64,000 nt of DNA, taken from NCBI GenBank assembly GCA_016742215.1, contig JACVCC010000001.1, positions 372,001-436,000 on the forward strand. The letters are read 5' to 3'. The notes below the pieces were generated by a model. That model did not search any database and was not told the DNA's origin. It was given only the letters and a program-made list of their open reading frames with translations. The stretch comes from Brevundimonas sp. GTDB lineage: Bacteria > Pseudomonadota > Alphaproteobacteria > Caulobacterales > Caulobacteraceae. Of the stretch, positions 7,959 to 17,955 are shown piece by piece. Each line of letters begins with the position of its first letter. Position 1 is the first letter of the stretch. Position numbers and translations under genes: made by a program.

Positions 7959-9146
7959 CTATCCGCCGGGTGTGCTGTTCAGGCGCTCGGTCGGCGTCAG
8001 CGTCCTTTGGGGCGCCGGAGCCGGGGTCGGTGTAATTGTCACCGCAGTTCGAGCAGGCGGAGTTTCGGGCGCGACCGGGGCCGGCTCAAGCGTGGAAGGT
8101 TCGATCCGGGGGGCGGGCGGAGGCGCTGCGACCGAAAGGTTGGAGACCGACACGATGGCCGCCGGCTGTGATGCCCCGCGCGTGCAGGTCGCCAGATCGC
8201 GCACGATGTGGCGCCCGACGCAGAACATGTCCTCATAGGCCGGACGAGACGCGGCGAGGCACTGATACAGGTTCAGCTTGGACTCGGTCAGGCAGGTCTG
8301 GCTGACTGTCTCCGTCTGCAAGGCGGTGGTGCGCGCGACGTCGGCATTGCCGGCCTCGCCCAGGGCCGCCAGCGCGGCCAGGGCCAGGGCGCGCTCCACG
8401 ACGGGAGGGAAGGGCCCCTCGCGCCGCCTGTCGGTGCTGACGCCGAGGCCCTGTCCCGATCGAGCAGCCGAGAGCAGGCGGGCGGAATCCTCCGCAGAGG
8501 GGAGCATGACCCGGGTGGCGGCGGCCTTGACGTTGTCCAGCCGTTGCTGACGGTCCGCGACATGGGCCACCGCCCAACTGCGGCGCGGGTCCCAGCGGTT
8601 CTGGATGGTGTAGGCGTCGTTCTCGATCGAATCGGCGGCGTCGTTGAGGGCGTCGATATCCTGCCTCAGCACCGACATGACCAGGCTGGCAGCGGAATCG
8701 GCACCCGGCAGGGTCAGGACCCAGCGCGGGTCGTTGCTGATGTTGTTGGCCAGCTCTTCCCGGACGCTCGCATGGGAGGCGTACTGCCGGACGCCCGCCA
8801 CGAACTCCGGCGATTGCAGGGCGATGATGGCGCCATAGGCGACCATGCCTTGCGAAAGCTGGGCGGGATCATAGGCGGCGCCACGTTGCAGGGCGGCCTG
8901 GATCGAGGCTGCATCCGCGAAGCCGCCGCGAATGGTGGCTATGTCGCGCGTGAAGCTCAGATAGATGGACGCGGACTCGGCGATGCTGTCGGCCAGGGCG
9001 ACAGGCGGCGGCGTGCGCGCGGCGAGTTCCGCGGCGATGCGGGCCGCCTCGGCCTCGGCGGCCTTTTCCGCCGCGGTGGTTCCGCAGCTGACCAGCAGAA
9101 GGGCGGCGGCTGCGACGCACAGGCCGCGTACCGGAACTCTAGCCAT
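7959..9146 (-). CDS. Lipoprotein, tandem paralogue B
   Basis: The 395-residue paralogue of the neighbouring gene has lipobox LLLVSC. Instead of a polyproline spacer it has a short Ala/Glu-rich helix (KAAEAEAARIAAELAA). Shared landmarks are ASIYLSFTRDIATI, ALQSPEFVAGVR, NRWDPRRSWAV, MLPSAEDSARL, LALAALAALG and LYQCLAASRPAYEDMFCVGRHI. The C-terminus is Pro/Thr-rich. The ATG at 9146 is preferred over the GTG two codons upstream because AGGAG lies 5 bases before it. A 136-base gap separates the copies. Function unknown; the conserved Cys residues near the end suggest a disulfide-bonded periplasmic domain. Confidence 0.75.
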   Translation of the reverse strand: MARVPVRGLCVAAAALLLVSCGTTAAEKAAEAEAARIAAELAARTPPPVALADSIAESASIYLSFTRDIATIRGGFADAASIQAALQRGAAYDPAQLSQGMVAYGAIIALQSPEFVAGVRQYASHASVREELANNISNDPRWVLTLPGADSAASLVMSVLRQDIDALNDAADSIENDAYTIQNRWDPRRSWAVAHVADRQQRLDNVKAAATRVMLPSAEDSARLLSAARSGQGLGVSTDRRREGPFPPVVERALALAALAALGEAGNADVARTTALQTETVSQTCLTESKLNLYQCLAASRPAYEDMFCVGRHIVRDLATCTRGASQPAAIVSVSNLSVAAPPPAPRIEPSTLEPAPVAPETPPARTAVTITPTPAPAPQRTLTPTERLNSTPGG

Positions 9147-9233
9147 GAACACTCCTCGATCCGCCCCCGGAAGCGCCGATGCTAGATCGACGGTTCTGGC
9201 GTGAATGAGGCGAGGCCCAAGCGGTTCCCTCGA

Positions 9234-10169
<936 letters not shown>

Positions 10170-10424
10170 GTCCGGTCATCCTTTCGGCGCAATCGCCCGG
10201 CTGACAATGCTGCCGCGCGTTGGCGCGCTTCATATCAGCGGATCGCCGGGCCACAAGGCATGGGGACGTCTTTTTCAGCGTCTCTTCATGCATTGGCGCA
10301 GGGTTGTTCGCTGGTGTAGAGATCGCGTCACGTTCGGGGCGTCGCGGGTCGTTGCCCACGGCATTTCATGTTCAGGGGCCTGAAAAAGGCCGGAAGGCCG
10401 CAGGGCCAAGCACAGAGGTTGTCC

Positions 10425-11270
10425 TTGTCCGCTACGAAGTTTCGCTCCGGCCTGATGCTTGCGGTCGCCGCCGTGTCGGTCCTGTCGATCACGGCCTGTT
10501 CCAACACCCGCCAGCGTCCCCGTCTGGCCTATGAAGAGCGTCCGGTAGAGCAGCTGTACAACACCGGCTACCAGCGTCTCGAATCGCGCCGCTGGGCGGA
10601 CGCCGTCGACTACTTCCAGGAGGTCGAGCGCCAGCATCCGTATTCCGAGTGGTCGCGTCGCGCGATCCTGATGCAGATCTACGCCTACTATCAGAACAAC
10701 AATTACATCGAGGCGATCCAGGCGGCCGACCGCTTCATTGCCCTGTTCCCCGGCAATCCCAGCGCGCCCTACGCGTTCTATATGAAGGCCATCTGCAACT
10801 TCGAGCAGATCACGGACGTCGGCCGCGACCAGGGCTATGCCCAAGCGGCGCTGGACGGCCTTCGCGATGTCGCGCGTCGCTATCCGGGGACGTCCTACGC
10901 CATCGACGCCACGGTCAAGATCGACATGGTCAACGATCAGCTGGCGGGCAAGGAGATGGCCATCGGCCGTTACTATCAGCGCGCCAACCAGCCGCTGGCC
11001 GCGATCAATCGGTACAAGGCCGTGATCGACAACGAGGCCTATCAGCGGACCTCGCACACGCCGGAAGCCCTCTACCGTCTGGTCGAGGTCTATACCCAGC
11101 TGGGCCTGAAGGATGAGGCGAACCGCAACGGTTCGGTTCTCGGCTACAACTATCCGGGCAGCCCATGGTACGCCGAGGCCTATGACCTGCTGACCCGCGA
11201 AGGCGAAACGCCAACGGTCCAGCCGACCGGCCAGCGCGAGAGCTGGCTGCGCCGCATAATCCCGGGCTGA
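10425..11270 (+). CDS. bamD: Outer membrane assembly lipoprotein BamD (ComL)
   Basis: BamD is an inner-leaflet outer-membrane lipoprotein of the BAM complex that inserts beta-barrel proteins. The sequence has a signal peptide with lipobox SITAC, then TPR-like repeats (EQLYNTGYQRLESRRWADAV, IEAIQAADRFIALFPGNP, RANQPLAAINRYKAVI, ALYRLVEVYTQLGL). I prefer the TTG at 10425 because AGAGG lies 6 bases before it and the signal peptide is then of normal length; the ATG at 10368 would add 19 residues and has no ribosome site. It is followed by recN, the usual alphaproteobacterial order lpxC-bamD-recN, but lpxC is not next to it here. Confidence 0.92.
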   Translation: MSATKFRSGLMLAVAAVSVLSITACSNTRQRPRLAYEERPVEQLYNTGYQRLESRRWADAVDYFQEVERQHPYSEWSRRAILMQIYAYYQNNNYIEAIQAADRFIALFPGNPSAPYAFYMKAICNFEQITDVGRDQGYAQAALDGLRDVARRYPGTSYAIDATVKIDMVNDQLAGKEMAIGRYYQRANQPLAAINRYKAVIDNEAYQRTSHTPEALYRLVEVYTQLGLKDEANRNGSVLGYNYPGSPWYAEAYDLLTREGETPTVQPTGQRESWLRRIIPG

Positions 11271-11358
11271 CGTTTTCGATATGTTCCGCTAGCTTCGGGC
11301 TTCCCCGAGGCGGCGGCGCACCGCAGTCTCGGGCTTCGTTCCCGGAGATCGATTCGTC

Positions 11359-13062
11359 TTGCTGACCGCGCTTTCCATCCGCGACATCGTTCTGGTCGAT
11401 GCGCTGGATCTCGATGTCCGCGACGGCCTGACCGTGCTGACCGGCGAGACCGGAGCGGGGAAGTCGATCATTCTTGATGCCCTCGGACTTGCACTGGGCG
11501 CCCGCGGCGACGCCGGACTGGTGCGGGCCGGGGCCAAACAGGCCAGCGCGACGGCGGTCTTCACTGCGCCGGATGACGCCGCCCTGCTGGACCTCATCAC
11601 CGAAAGGGGCTTCGACGTTGCGCCGGGCGAGGACCTGATCCTGCGTCGCGTCGTCGCCAGCGATGGCCGCAGCCGCGCCTTCGTCAACGATCAGCCCGCG
11701 GGCGTCACGGCCCTTCGCGAGATCGGTCAGGCGCTGGTCGAGGTCCATGGCCAGCACGAGACCGTTGGCCTGCTGGACTGGAAGACCCACCGCGCCCTGC
11801 TGGACAACTACGGCGGCCTGCAGCCCCAACTGGCGGGCGTGGCCCAGGCAGCGGAGCGACTGAAGACCGCCGAGCGGGAGGTCGCGGACCTGATCGCCGC
11901 CGCCGCGGACGCCGCCGCCCACGCCGAGGAACTGACAAACAACCTCGCCGACCTCGATGAACTGGACCCCCGTCCCGACGAGGAAACCGAACTGGCCGGC
12001 GAACGCGCCGTGCTGGGTGCGGCCGAAAAGGCCATGGCCGACCTGACCGACGCCCGCGCCTCGCTGGGCGGGGACAAGCTGTCTCGCAATCTCGCCGCCG
12101 CCCTGCGCGCCGTGGAGCATGCCCGGACTCGCGCAGGTCAGTCAGGTGTCGAGGCCGACCATCCGCTGATGCAGAAGTTGTCCGCCGCCGCCGAGGCTAT
12201 CGACCGCACCCTGGTCGAGGCGGAAGAGGCGCTGGCCTGCGTCGACGCGGCCGCCGGGGCCTTCGACTTCGAGCCGGGCCGGTTGGACAAGACCGAGGAG
12301 CGGCTGTTCGCCCTGCGGGCCGCGGCCCGCAAGCTGAACACCTCCGTCGAACTGCTTCCGGTCCTGCGTGAGCGCTTCCGCGAGCAACTGCGGATGATCG
12401 AGAGCGGAGCGGACGCCATCGCTGAGGCCGAGCGCCGGGCCGCTGAGGCCCGCGAAGGTTACGATCTGGCAGCCACCCTGCTGAGCTCGGCCCGTGAGGC
12501 CGCCGCGGATCGCCTGACGACCTCGGTCATGGAGGAGCTGGGCCCGCTCAAGCTGGAGCGCGCGCGTTTCCGCGTCGCCTTCGAGCCGGTCGCCGATGGG
12601 CGTCGCGGTCCTCTGGGCGTCGAGACGGTCCGTTTTGAGATCGCCACCAACGCCGGCACGCCCTTCGGCCCGCTGGACGCCATTGCGTCGGGTGGTGAAC
12701 TGGCCCGCTTCGCCCTGGCCATGAAGGCCGCGCTGGCGGGGCGCGAGGATCAGCGCCAGCCGGTCATGATCTTCGACGAGGTGGATCAGGGCGTCGGCGG
12801 CGCAGTGGCCGAGGCCGTCGGTACCCGGCTGGAGCGGTTGTCACGCGGGGCGCAGGTGCTGGTCGTGACCCACAGTCCGCAGGTCGCCGCCCGGGGCCAT
12901 GCGCACTGGAAGGTCCGCAAGGCCGACGCCGGCGGAATGACCACCACGACGGTCGATACGCTGGACGACGATCAGCGGCGCGAGGAGATTGCCCGCATGC
13001 TGTCCGGCGCCACCGTCACGGACGAGGCCCGCGCCGCCGCCCGGGCGCTTATCGGCGCATGA
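11359..13062 (+). CDS. recN: DNA repair protein RecN
   Basis: An SMC-like ATPase for double-strand break repair. The 567-residue protein has Walker A GETGAGKS at 29-36, the Gln-containing VEVHGQHET motif, a long Ala/Glu-rich coiled-coil middle, the ASGGELARFALAMK signature and Walker B PVMIFDEVDQGVGG near the end. It starts with TTG, with a GGAG about 11 bases upstream. It follows bamD by 88 bases. Its last 14 bases overlap the convergent glpQ-like gene. Confidence 0.96.
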   Translation: MLTALSIRDIVLVDALDLDVRDGLTVLTGETGAGKSIILDALGLALGARGDAGLVRAGAKQASATAVFTAPDDAALLDLITERGFDVAPGEDLILRRVVASDGRSRAFVNDQPAGVTALREIGQALVEVHGQHETVGLLDWKTHRALLDNYGGLQPQLAGVAQAAERLKTAEREVADLIAAAADAAAHAEELTNNLADLDELDPRPDEETELAGERAVLGAAEKAMADLTDARASLGGDKLSRNLAAALRAVEHARTRAGQSGVEADHPLMQKLSAAAEAIDRTLVEAEEALACVDAAAGAFDFEPGRLDKTEERLFALRAAARKLNTSVELLPVLRERFREQLRMIESGADAIAEAERRAAEAREGYDLAATLLSSAREAAADRLTTSVMEELGPLKLERARFRVAFEPVADGRRGPLGVETVRFEIATNAGTPFGPLDAIASGGELARFALAMKAALAGREDQRQPVMIFDEVDQGVGGAVAEAVGTRLERLSRGAQVLVVTHSPQVAARGHAHWKVRKADAGGMTTTTVDTLDDDQRREEIARMLSGATVTDEARAAARALIGA

Positions 13063-14077
13063 CTCTTACGGCCTCGACCGCGATCACCGGCTGATCGGCG
13101 AAAACGGCATCGAGGCCCAGCCTCAGGAAGCGTTCGACCATCTCGTCCATCCGGCCACGCGTGACGGGATCGTCACCGATCCGGTCAGCGTCCGCGAGGA
13201 AGGCGTTCTCCGCCCGGAAGGTCCAGGCCGCGACCTTCAGCCCGGCGGCGTGCGCATCATCGATCAGCGCCGTCGGCGCACCGGGGCGGGGCTCGATCAG
13301 CCGGGTGTTCACGCCCACCCAGTCGGCATACTCACGAATCGCCAGCAGGCCGTCGGGCGTGATCATCGCGGCATAGGTCTGTTCCGGCAGATCCGCCGGG
13401 CCGCCCGACGCGTCGATCAACTGCACCAATGGTGTCTCAATCATACCGTTCAGGGTCTTCAGCGTCCCGACCTCGAAACACTGGACGAACACCGCCGCAT
13501 CCGCCCCCGTCAGACCGTGCGACTCCAGTACGGCGACCAGCGCTGTCTGCATCGGCAGTCCCCGACCGGCGAAGTAGGTCGGGTGCTTCAGTTCGGGCGC
13601 GATGCCGATCGTCCTGCCCGTCCGCTCCGTGCCCGCGCGAGCGATCGCGATGACCTCCTCGAAGGTCAGGATAGGCTCCCGCCGGTCGTAGGCGGTATTG
13701 GCCGGCCGCAACTGAGGCAACCGTTCCCGCGCCCGCAGGCTCTTCAGTTCGGCGAGGGTGAAGTCCTCGGTGAACCAGCCGCTCACTTCGCGGCCGTCGA
13801 TGAAGCGGGTCGCGCGACGATCTGCAAACTCGGGCCGGTCGGCGACGTCGGTGGTTTCGCCGATCTCGTTCTCGTGGCGCACGACCAGCACGCCGTCCCG
13901 GCTCATCACCAGATCCGGCTCGATCACGTCCGCGCCCTGGTCGATGGCCAGGTCGTAGGCCATGCGCGTGTGCTCCGGGCGTTCGCCCGAGGCCCCGCGG
14001 TGGGCGATGATCAGAGGTTCGGCGACGACAGGCGAGGCGGTCATCAGGGCGAGTGCCGTCAACAGTTTCCCGAGCAT
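13049..14077 (-). CDS. glpQ: Glycerophosphodiester phosphodiesterase, exported
   Basis: Hydrolyses glycerophosphodiesters to glycerol-3-phosphate and an alcohol. The 342-residue protein has a signal peptide (to about 19, SPVVA), then the GDPD hallmark IIAHRGASGERPEHT, EPDLVMSRDGVLVVRHE and later ELKHPTYF and HAAGLKVAAWTFR, all expected for the periplasmic GlpQ type. Catalytic His and Glu residues are present. It converges on recN with a 14-base overlap. The symbol is assigned by family. Confidence 0.9.
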   Translation of the reverse strand: MLGKLLTALALMTASPVVAEPLIIAHRGASGERPEHTRMAYDLAIDQGADVIEPDLVMSRDGVLVVRHENEIGETTDVADRPEFADRRATRFIDGREVSGWFTEDFTLAELKSLRARERLPQLRPANTAYDRREPILTFEEVIAIARAGTERTGRTIGIAPELKHPTYFAGRGLPMQTALVAVLESHGLTGADAAVFVQCFEVGTLKTLNGMIETPLVQLIDASGGPADLPEQTYAAMITPDGLLAIREYADWVGVNTRLIEPRPGAPTALIDDAHAAGLKVAAWTFRAENAFLADADRIGDDPVTRGRMDEMVERFLRLGLDAVFADQPVIAVEAVRVMRR

Positions 14078-14121
14078 GCGCCGAGGCTAGCCGCGGCGCA
14101 TGACAGGACATCAACGCAGCC

Positions 14122-14928
14122 TTACGCCGCCTGCAATACCTTGCGCAGGGCGGTATGGATCTCGGGGTTCGCCGCGATGATCTGCTTGCCGTTCTTGGGG
14201 TCGCCATCGACGTCGATCGTCGTCACCAGACCGCCGGCCTCGGTGACGAACAGGATGCCCGCCGCAACGTCCCAGGCGTTCAGATTGCGCTCGTAATAGG
14301 CGTCGTACCGGCCGGCGGCGACCCAGGCGAAGTCCAGCGCGGCCGAGCCGAGGCGGCGGATGCCCGCCACCCGCTGGCCGACGGCGTGGATGTCCTTGAT
14401 GGCCTGGGCGTGGCCGGCCTTGCCGATAAAGGGCAGGCCGGTGGCGATCAGGCTGTCGGCCAGGTCACGGCGCGCCGCAACGCGGATGCGGCCTTCGTTC
14501 AGGTAGCAGCCCTTGCCCTTTTCGGCCCAGAACATCTCGTTCATGACCGGGTTGTAGGTCACGCCGGCGACGATCTCCGACGAGCCGTCCGGCGCGAAGC
14601 GCTCCAGCCCCACGGTGATGGCGAAGTGCGGCATCGCGTGGATGAAGTTGGTCGTGCCGTCGATCGGGTCGACAATCCAGCGGTGCGACTTGTCGGTGCC
14701 CTCGACCATGCCGCGTTCCTCGCCGAGGAAGCCGTAGCCGGGACGCGCCTTCATCAGCAGCTCGAACAGGGTCTCCTCGGCCTTGATGTCGGCGGCCGTG
14801 ACGAAGTCGCCCGGCCCCTTGCGCGACGTCTGCAACTGGCTGACTTCGCCGAAGTCGCGCAGCATCGGGCGGGCGGTCTTGCGGACCGCGTCCATCATGA
14901 CTTGAAGCAGGGCAGAGGCGAGAGCCAT
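14122..14928 (-). CDS. suhB: Inositol-1-monophosphatase family protein
   Basis: The 268-residue Mg-dependent phosphatase carries the Li-sensitive fold motifs: GEERG, WIVDPIDGTTNFIH (metal-binding DPxDGT) and the late WDVAAGILFVTEAGG. In bacteria SuhB hydrolyses inositol monophosphate and can also act in rRNA antitermination. It is downstream of efp on the same strand, with an efp terminator hairpin between them. The start at 14928 has GGAGATTC just upstream. Confidence 0.94.
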   Translation of the reverse strand: MALASALLQVMMDAVRKTARPMLRDFGEVSQLQTSRKGPGDFVTAADIKAEETLFELLMKARPGYGFLGEERGMVEGTDKSHRWIVDPIDGTTNFIHAMPHFAITVGLERFAPDGSSEIVAGVTYNPVMNEMFWAEKGKGCYLNEGRIRVAARRDLADSLIATGLPFIGKAGHAQAIKDIHAVGQRVAGIRRLGSAALDFAWVAAGRYDAYYERNLNAWDVAAGILFVTEAGGLVTTIDVDGDPKNGKQIIAANPEIHTALRKVLQAA

Positions 14929-14996
14929 CGGGAATCTCCTGGTCCGCAGGTCCTCAAAGGCGAATGCCCGGACAGGCGGAGAAGTTCAGAAAGAGA

Positions 14997-15014
14997 CGGC
15001 CCCCGAAGGGGCCG
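14997..15014 (-). terminator. efp terminator hairpin
   Basis: CGGCCCC and GGGGCCG form a 7-bp stem with a 4-base loop directly after the efp stop codon. In the minus-strand direction it is followed by the pyrimidine-rich TCTCTTTC. A classical rho-independent terminator in shape, with a weak U tract. Confidence 0.65.
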
Positions 15015-15023
15015 CTGGAAATC

Positions 15024-15593
15024 TTAGTCCGCGCGGCGGACGTATTCACCGGTCGCGGTGTCGACGACGATCTTCTCGCCGGCCGACATGTACGGCGGGA
15101 TCATGATGCGGACACCGTTCGAGGCGATGGCCGGCTTGTACGACGACGAGGCGGTCTGGCCCTTCACGGTCGGCTCGGTCTCGGCGACCTCGAGCGTGAC
15201 CTGATCCGGCAGCGACAGGCCGATCGGACGATCCTCGTGCGACTCGATCACGACCTTCATGCCTTCCTGCAGGTACGGGATCCGCTCTTCGCCGACCCAT
15301 TCCTTCTGCAGTTCGATCTGCTCGTAGTTCTCGTCGTTCATGAAGACGAGCGTCTCGCCGCCGTCGTACAGGTACGAGTAGTCCTTCTGCTCCAGCGTGA
15401 CGCGCTCGACCTTGTCTTCCGACCGGAAGCGTTCGTTCAGCTTGTTGCCGGTCTCGAGGTTCTTGGCCTCGACGTTGGCGAAGGCGCCGCCCTTGCCGGG
15501 CTTGACGTGGCTGGCCTTGGTGACGACCCACAGGCCGCCGTTGTGCTGCAGGACCATGCCGGGCTTGATGGTGTTGCCGTTAATCTTGGCCAT
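15024..15593 (-). CDS. efp: Elongation factor P
   Basis: Binds ribosomes stalled on polyproline and stimulates peptide bond formation. The 189-residue protein has three EF-P domains; the first has the tip loop [11 protein letters not shown] with Lys34 at the position of the modified lysine of E. coli EF-P. The family signature TGEYVRR lies at the end. No EpmA/EpmB-like gene is in the window. Many proteins encoded nearby are Pro-rich (7.7 kb, 20 kb, 34 kb), clients that would need EF-P. Confidence 0.97.
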   Translation of the reverse strand: MAKINGNTIKPGMVLQHNGGLWVVTKASHVKPGKGGAFANVEAKNLETGNKLNERFRSEDKVERVTLEQKDYSYLYDGGETLVFMNDENYEQIELQKEWVGEERIPYLQEGMKVVIESHEDRPIGLSLPDQVTLEVAETEPTVKGQTASSSYKPAIASNGVRIMIPPYMSAGEKIVVDTATGEYVRRAD

Positions 15594-15678
15594 GATGTCT
15601 CGGAAGTGTTGAGGCGCAGCCCTTGCGGCGCGCGCGAGCGGCCGCAGTCCCTAAAGGAAGCCGGGGCTTACGGCAAGG

Positions 15679-16227
15679 TCAGTGCAGGGTCTGACCGGCC
15701 TCGCGGGATTTGCGACCGATCATGTTGGCGACCGCCACCTCGCCGCCGACCGGAGCGGCCAGCTTGCCCGCGCGGGCGTCCAGCTTGCGGGCCTCGTGGG
15801 CGAAGGCCGCCGCCATCCCGGCGGACGACATCGCCGCGGCGATCTGCAGGCCGCGACTGGCGGGACGCATGGCGATCCAGACAGCGTTCAGCGCCTGCGC
15901 CGCCGCCCACAGGCCCATGGCGACGTTGCGCTCCTTGGCCTTCGGGGCATTCCACACCCGCACGGCGGAAAGGGTCGTGGCGGAGAAGACCGCCGGCAGG
16001 ATCAGGCTCAAAGACCCGCGCGGCCGCTCGGTGATTGGCGCGTCGTCCTTCGCCAGATGAACCGGCCGGGGCCTGATTGTCCTGCGGGCGAAGGCCGTAG
16101 CGGCCAGCGCGAACCCGACCGTCAGCGCCACGCCCAGCACCACGTGCGCGACATCGCGCCCTTCGGCGTTCAGAAAGTCGCTAGCCGCGTCCTGCACGTC
16201 GTCGAACACGTCATCGATGTCGGTCAT
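15679..16227 (-). CDS. Small membrane protein, unknown function
   Basis: The 182-residue protein begins MTDIDDVFDDVQDAASDFLNAEG, an acidic soluble stretch, then has hydrophobic segments near 30-48, 75-95, 100-118 and 125-140, so about three or four membrane helices are likely. The ATG at 16227 is chosen for the strong GGAGGAG about 6 bases upstream; the track ORF starts within the bfr gene. It lies between efp and bfr on the same strand but I cannot connect it with either. No family recognised. Confidence 0.65.
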   Translation of the reverse strand: MTDIDDVFDDVQDAASDFLNAEGRDVAHVVLGVALTVGFALAATAFARRTIRPRPVHLAKDDAPITERPRGSLSLILPAVFSATTLSAVRVWNAPKAKERNVAMGLWAAAQALNAVWIAMRPASRGLQIAAAMSSAGMAAAFAHEARKLDARAGKLAAPVGGEVAVANMIGRKSREAGQTLH

Positions 16228-16271
16228 CCCGGCTCCTCCAGCTTGCCGGAGGGGAATGAGCCGGGGAGGGG

Positions 16272-16772
16272 TCAGTTCCCCGTCGCGCTCTTGTCCGGAG
16301 CGATCTCGGTCATGGCGGATTGCAGGTAGTTCTGCTCGCCCAACTGCTCGACCAGCTTGTGTTGCGCTTCGAGGAAGTCGATGTGCTCTTCGGTGTCCGA
16401 CAGGATGCGCATCACCAGATCGCGGCTGACGAAGTCCTTGGCGGCCTCGAACTGGGCGACGGCGGCGACCACGGTGTCGCGCGAGCCGAGTTCCAGTTGC
16501 AGGTCGGCGCCCAGGCACTCGAAGACGTTCTCGCCGATCTTCAGCTTGTGCAGGTCCTGCAGGTTGGGCAGGCCGTCCAGGAACAGGATGCGCTTGATCA
16601 GCATGTCGGCGTGACGCATCTCGCCGATCGACTCGTCATAGATGATCTGGCCGAGGTGCTTCAGGCCCCAGCTTTCGAACATGCGGGCGTGCAGGAAGTA
16701 CTGGTTCACCGCCGTCAGTTCGTTGGTCAGGATCGCGTTCAGCGTCCGGATGATCGCGGGGTCGCCCTTCAT
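16272..16772 (-). CDS. bfr: Bacterioferritin
   Basis: A 24-meric iron-storage protein of 166 residues. Glu18, Glu51, His54 and Glu94 of the ferroxidase site and the haem ligand Met52 (IGEMRHADML) are present by direct counting, with YFLHARMFESWGL and RILFLDGLPNLQDL typical of the family. Counting without gaps against E. coli Bfr as I remember it, the residue at Glu127 is Thr in DTEEH, with His130 kept. AAGGAA precedes the ATG. The [2Fe-2S] partner bfd is just upstream on the same strand. Confidence 0.96.
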   Translation of the reverse strand: MKGDPAIIRTLNAILTNELTAVNQYFLHARMFESWGLKHLGQIIYDESIGEMRHADMLIKRILFLDGLPNLQDLHKLKIGENVFECLGADLQLELGSRDTVVAAVAQFEAAKDFVSRDLVMRILSDTEEHIDFLEAQHKLVEQLGEQNYLQSAMTEIAPDKSATGN

Positions 16773-16852
16773 GGCCGTGTTCCTTGCAGCGCCGGCGCCT
16801 CCGCTCCGGAGTCGCCCTGTTGGACGCCGTTCATAACACGCGAAAACGCCTT

Positions 16853-16870
16853 GTGTTCACTTGCGAACAC
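16853..16870. promoter_or_regulatory. Perfect inverted repeat upstream of bfr
   Basis: GTGTTC-ACTTGC-GAACAC is a perfect 6-bp inverted repeat with a 6-base centre, about 80 bases upstream of the bfr start and after the bfd terminator. Position and symmetry suggest a protein-binding operator for bfr; the regulator is not identifiable from the sequence. Confidence 0.4.
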
Positions 16871-16895
16871 TTATCACGACATTGATTTTGCGAGT

Positions 16896-16921
16896 AAAAA
16901 TCGCCCGCAGCGATCGCTGCG
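16896..16921 (-). terminator. bfd terminator
   Basis: Directly after the bfd stop codon lies a perfect 16-base palindrome, CGCAGCGATCGCTGCG, followed in the minus-strand direction by GGCGATTTTT. A hairpin plus T run fits a rho-independent terminator separating bfd from bfr. Confidence 0.65.
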
Positions 16922-16925
16922 AATG

Positions 16926-17111
16926 CTACTCAGCCGCCAGGGCGAAGGCCTGTTGCGACTGCTGGATCATCTCACGCATTTCGCAGACGCATTTGGCGCA
17001 CTGGGCCTGGCACTGATGCCGGGCGAACACCTCGCGCGGACGCGTCGCGCCCGCCTCGATGGCCGAGGCGACGTCACGTTTGCGAAGACCGTTGCAGTTG
17101 CAGACGTACAA
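16926..17111 (-). CDS. bfd: Bacterioferritin-associated ferredoxin
   Basis: A [2Fe-2S] protein that reduces stored iron in bacterioferritin for release. The Cys ligands appear as YVCNCNGLRKRDV near the start and CAKCVCEM near residue 45, the Fer2_BFD pattern. I take the TTG at 17111 as start, giving 61 residues and the family's usual N-terminus (M)YVCNCNG. The track's ATG at 17183 adds 24 residues without family character. It is upstream of bfr, with a terminator between. Confidence 0.88.
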   Translation of the reverse strand: MYVCNCNGLRKRDVASAIEAGATRPREVFARHQCQAQCAKCVCEMREMIQQSQQAFALAAE

Positions 17112-17167
17112 GGACGTGAAACCCACCGACTGAGAATGGTTCGCTATAGCAGGGTGATTAAGGCAAA

Positions 17168-17182
17168 TGCAAGTCGTTCGCA
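17168..17182. promoter_or_regulatory. Fur-box-like dyad between bfd and thiE
   Basis: TGCAAGTCGTTCGCA is an imperfect dyad (TGCAA/TCGCA, one mismatch) resembling the TGCAA...TTGCA half-sites of alphaproteobacterial Fur sites. It lies about 60 bases upstream of the bfd start. Iron control of bfd is expected from the family; this site is a by-eye candidate only. Confidence 0.3.
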
Positions 17183-17230
17183 CCCTTGCGACATGTTGAC
17201 GACGCGCCCTGTTCGTCGCAGGTCCGGCAC

Positions 17231-17890
17231 ATGGCCAGAGAACCTGTCGTCCCGCCGCGTCCGCCCTGTGCGCTGTATCTGATCACGCCGCCCTCGATCG
17301 CCGATCTGCCGGCGTTCGCGAAGACGCTGGCCGATGCCTTGGACGCCGGGCCGGTGGCGGCGCTGCAGATCCGGCTGAAGGATGTATCCGACGATACGAT
17401 CCTCGCTGCCATCGCGGCGCTGAAGCCGGTGGCCCAGGCACGCGGGGTCGCTGTGATCCTGAACGATCGTCCGGACCTTGCCGCACGCTCGGGCTGCGAC
17501 GGCGTGCACGTCGGCCAGTCTGACGCCTCCTATGCCGAGGCGCGCCGGGCGATGGGACCGAACGCCATGATCGGGGTGACCTGCCACGACAGCCGCGAGC
17601 TGGCGATGGACGCGGCCGAGGCGGGCGCCGACTACGTCGCCTTCGGCGCCTTCTTCCCGACCTCGACCAAGGAGACCACGCACAGGCCCGAAGTCGAGAC
17701 TCTGACCATCTGGCAGGAGACCGTGGAGACCCCCTGTGTCGCCATCGGCGGCATCACGGCGCAGAACGCCGGCGATCTGGCGCGGGCGGGGGCGGACTTC
17801 GTCGCCGTCTCGGCTGCGGTCTGGGGGCATCCAGACGGCGCTGCCGCCGCGGTTCGCGAGTTCGATCAGGTGCTTGCGACGGCATTCTGA
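17231..17890 (+). CDS. thiE: Thiamine-phosphate synthase
   Basis: Joins HMP-PP and thiazole phosphate into thiamine phosphate in the cytosol. The 219-residue TIM-barrel protein shows [45 protein letters not shown] (phosphate-binding) and VAIGGIT. The ATG at 17231 is preferred; the track's TTG start adds 15 residues reading over the bfd promoter region. It stands alone, divergent from bfd. Confidence 0.92.
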   Translation: MAREPVVPPRPPCALYLITPPSIADLPAFAKTLADALDAGPVAALQIRLKDVSDDTILAAIAALKPVAQARGVAVILNDRPDLAARSGCDGVHVGQSDASYAEARRAMGPNAMIGVTCHDSRELAMDAAEAGADYVAFGAFFPTSTKETTHRPEVETLTIWQETVETPCVAIGGITAQNAGDLARAGADFVAVSAAVWGHPDGAAAAVREFDQVLATAF

Positions 17891-17955
17891 CCTTCAGGGG
17901 ATGTTAGGAAGCCGGGCGTTAGGAAACCGAAAGACATTCCGCGTTCCCGGATCCG

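Noticed and set aside
16853-16870. LexA box
   Set aside because: The repeat is inverted (GTTC...GAAC), whereas alphaproteobacterial LexA sites are direct GTTC-N7-GTTC repeats; kept only as an unidentified operator.
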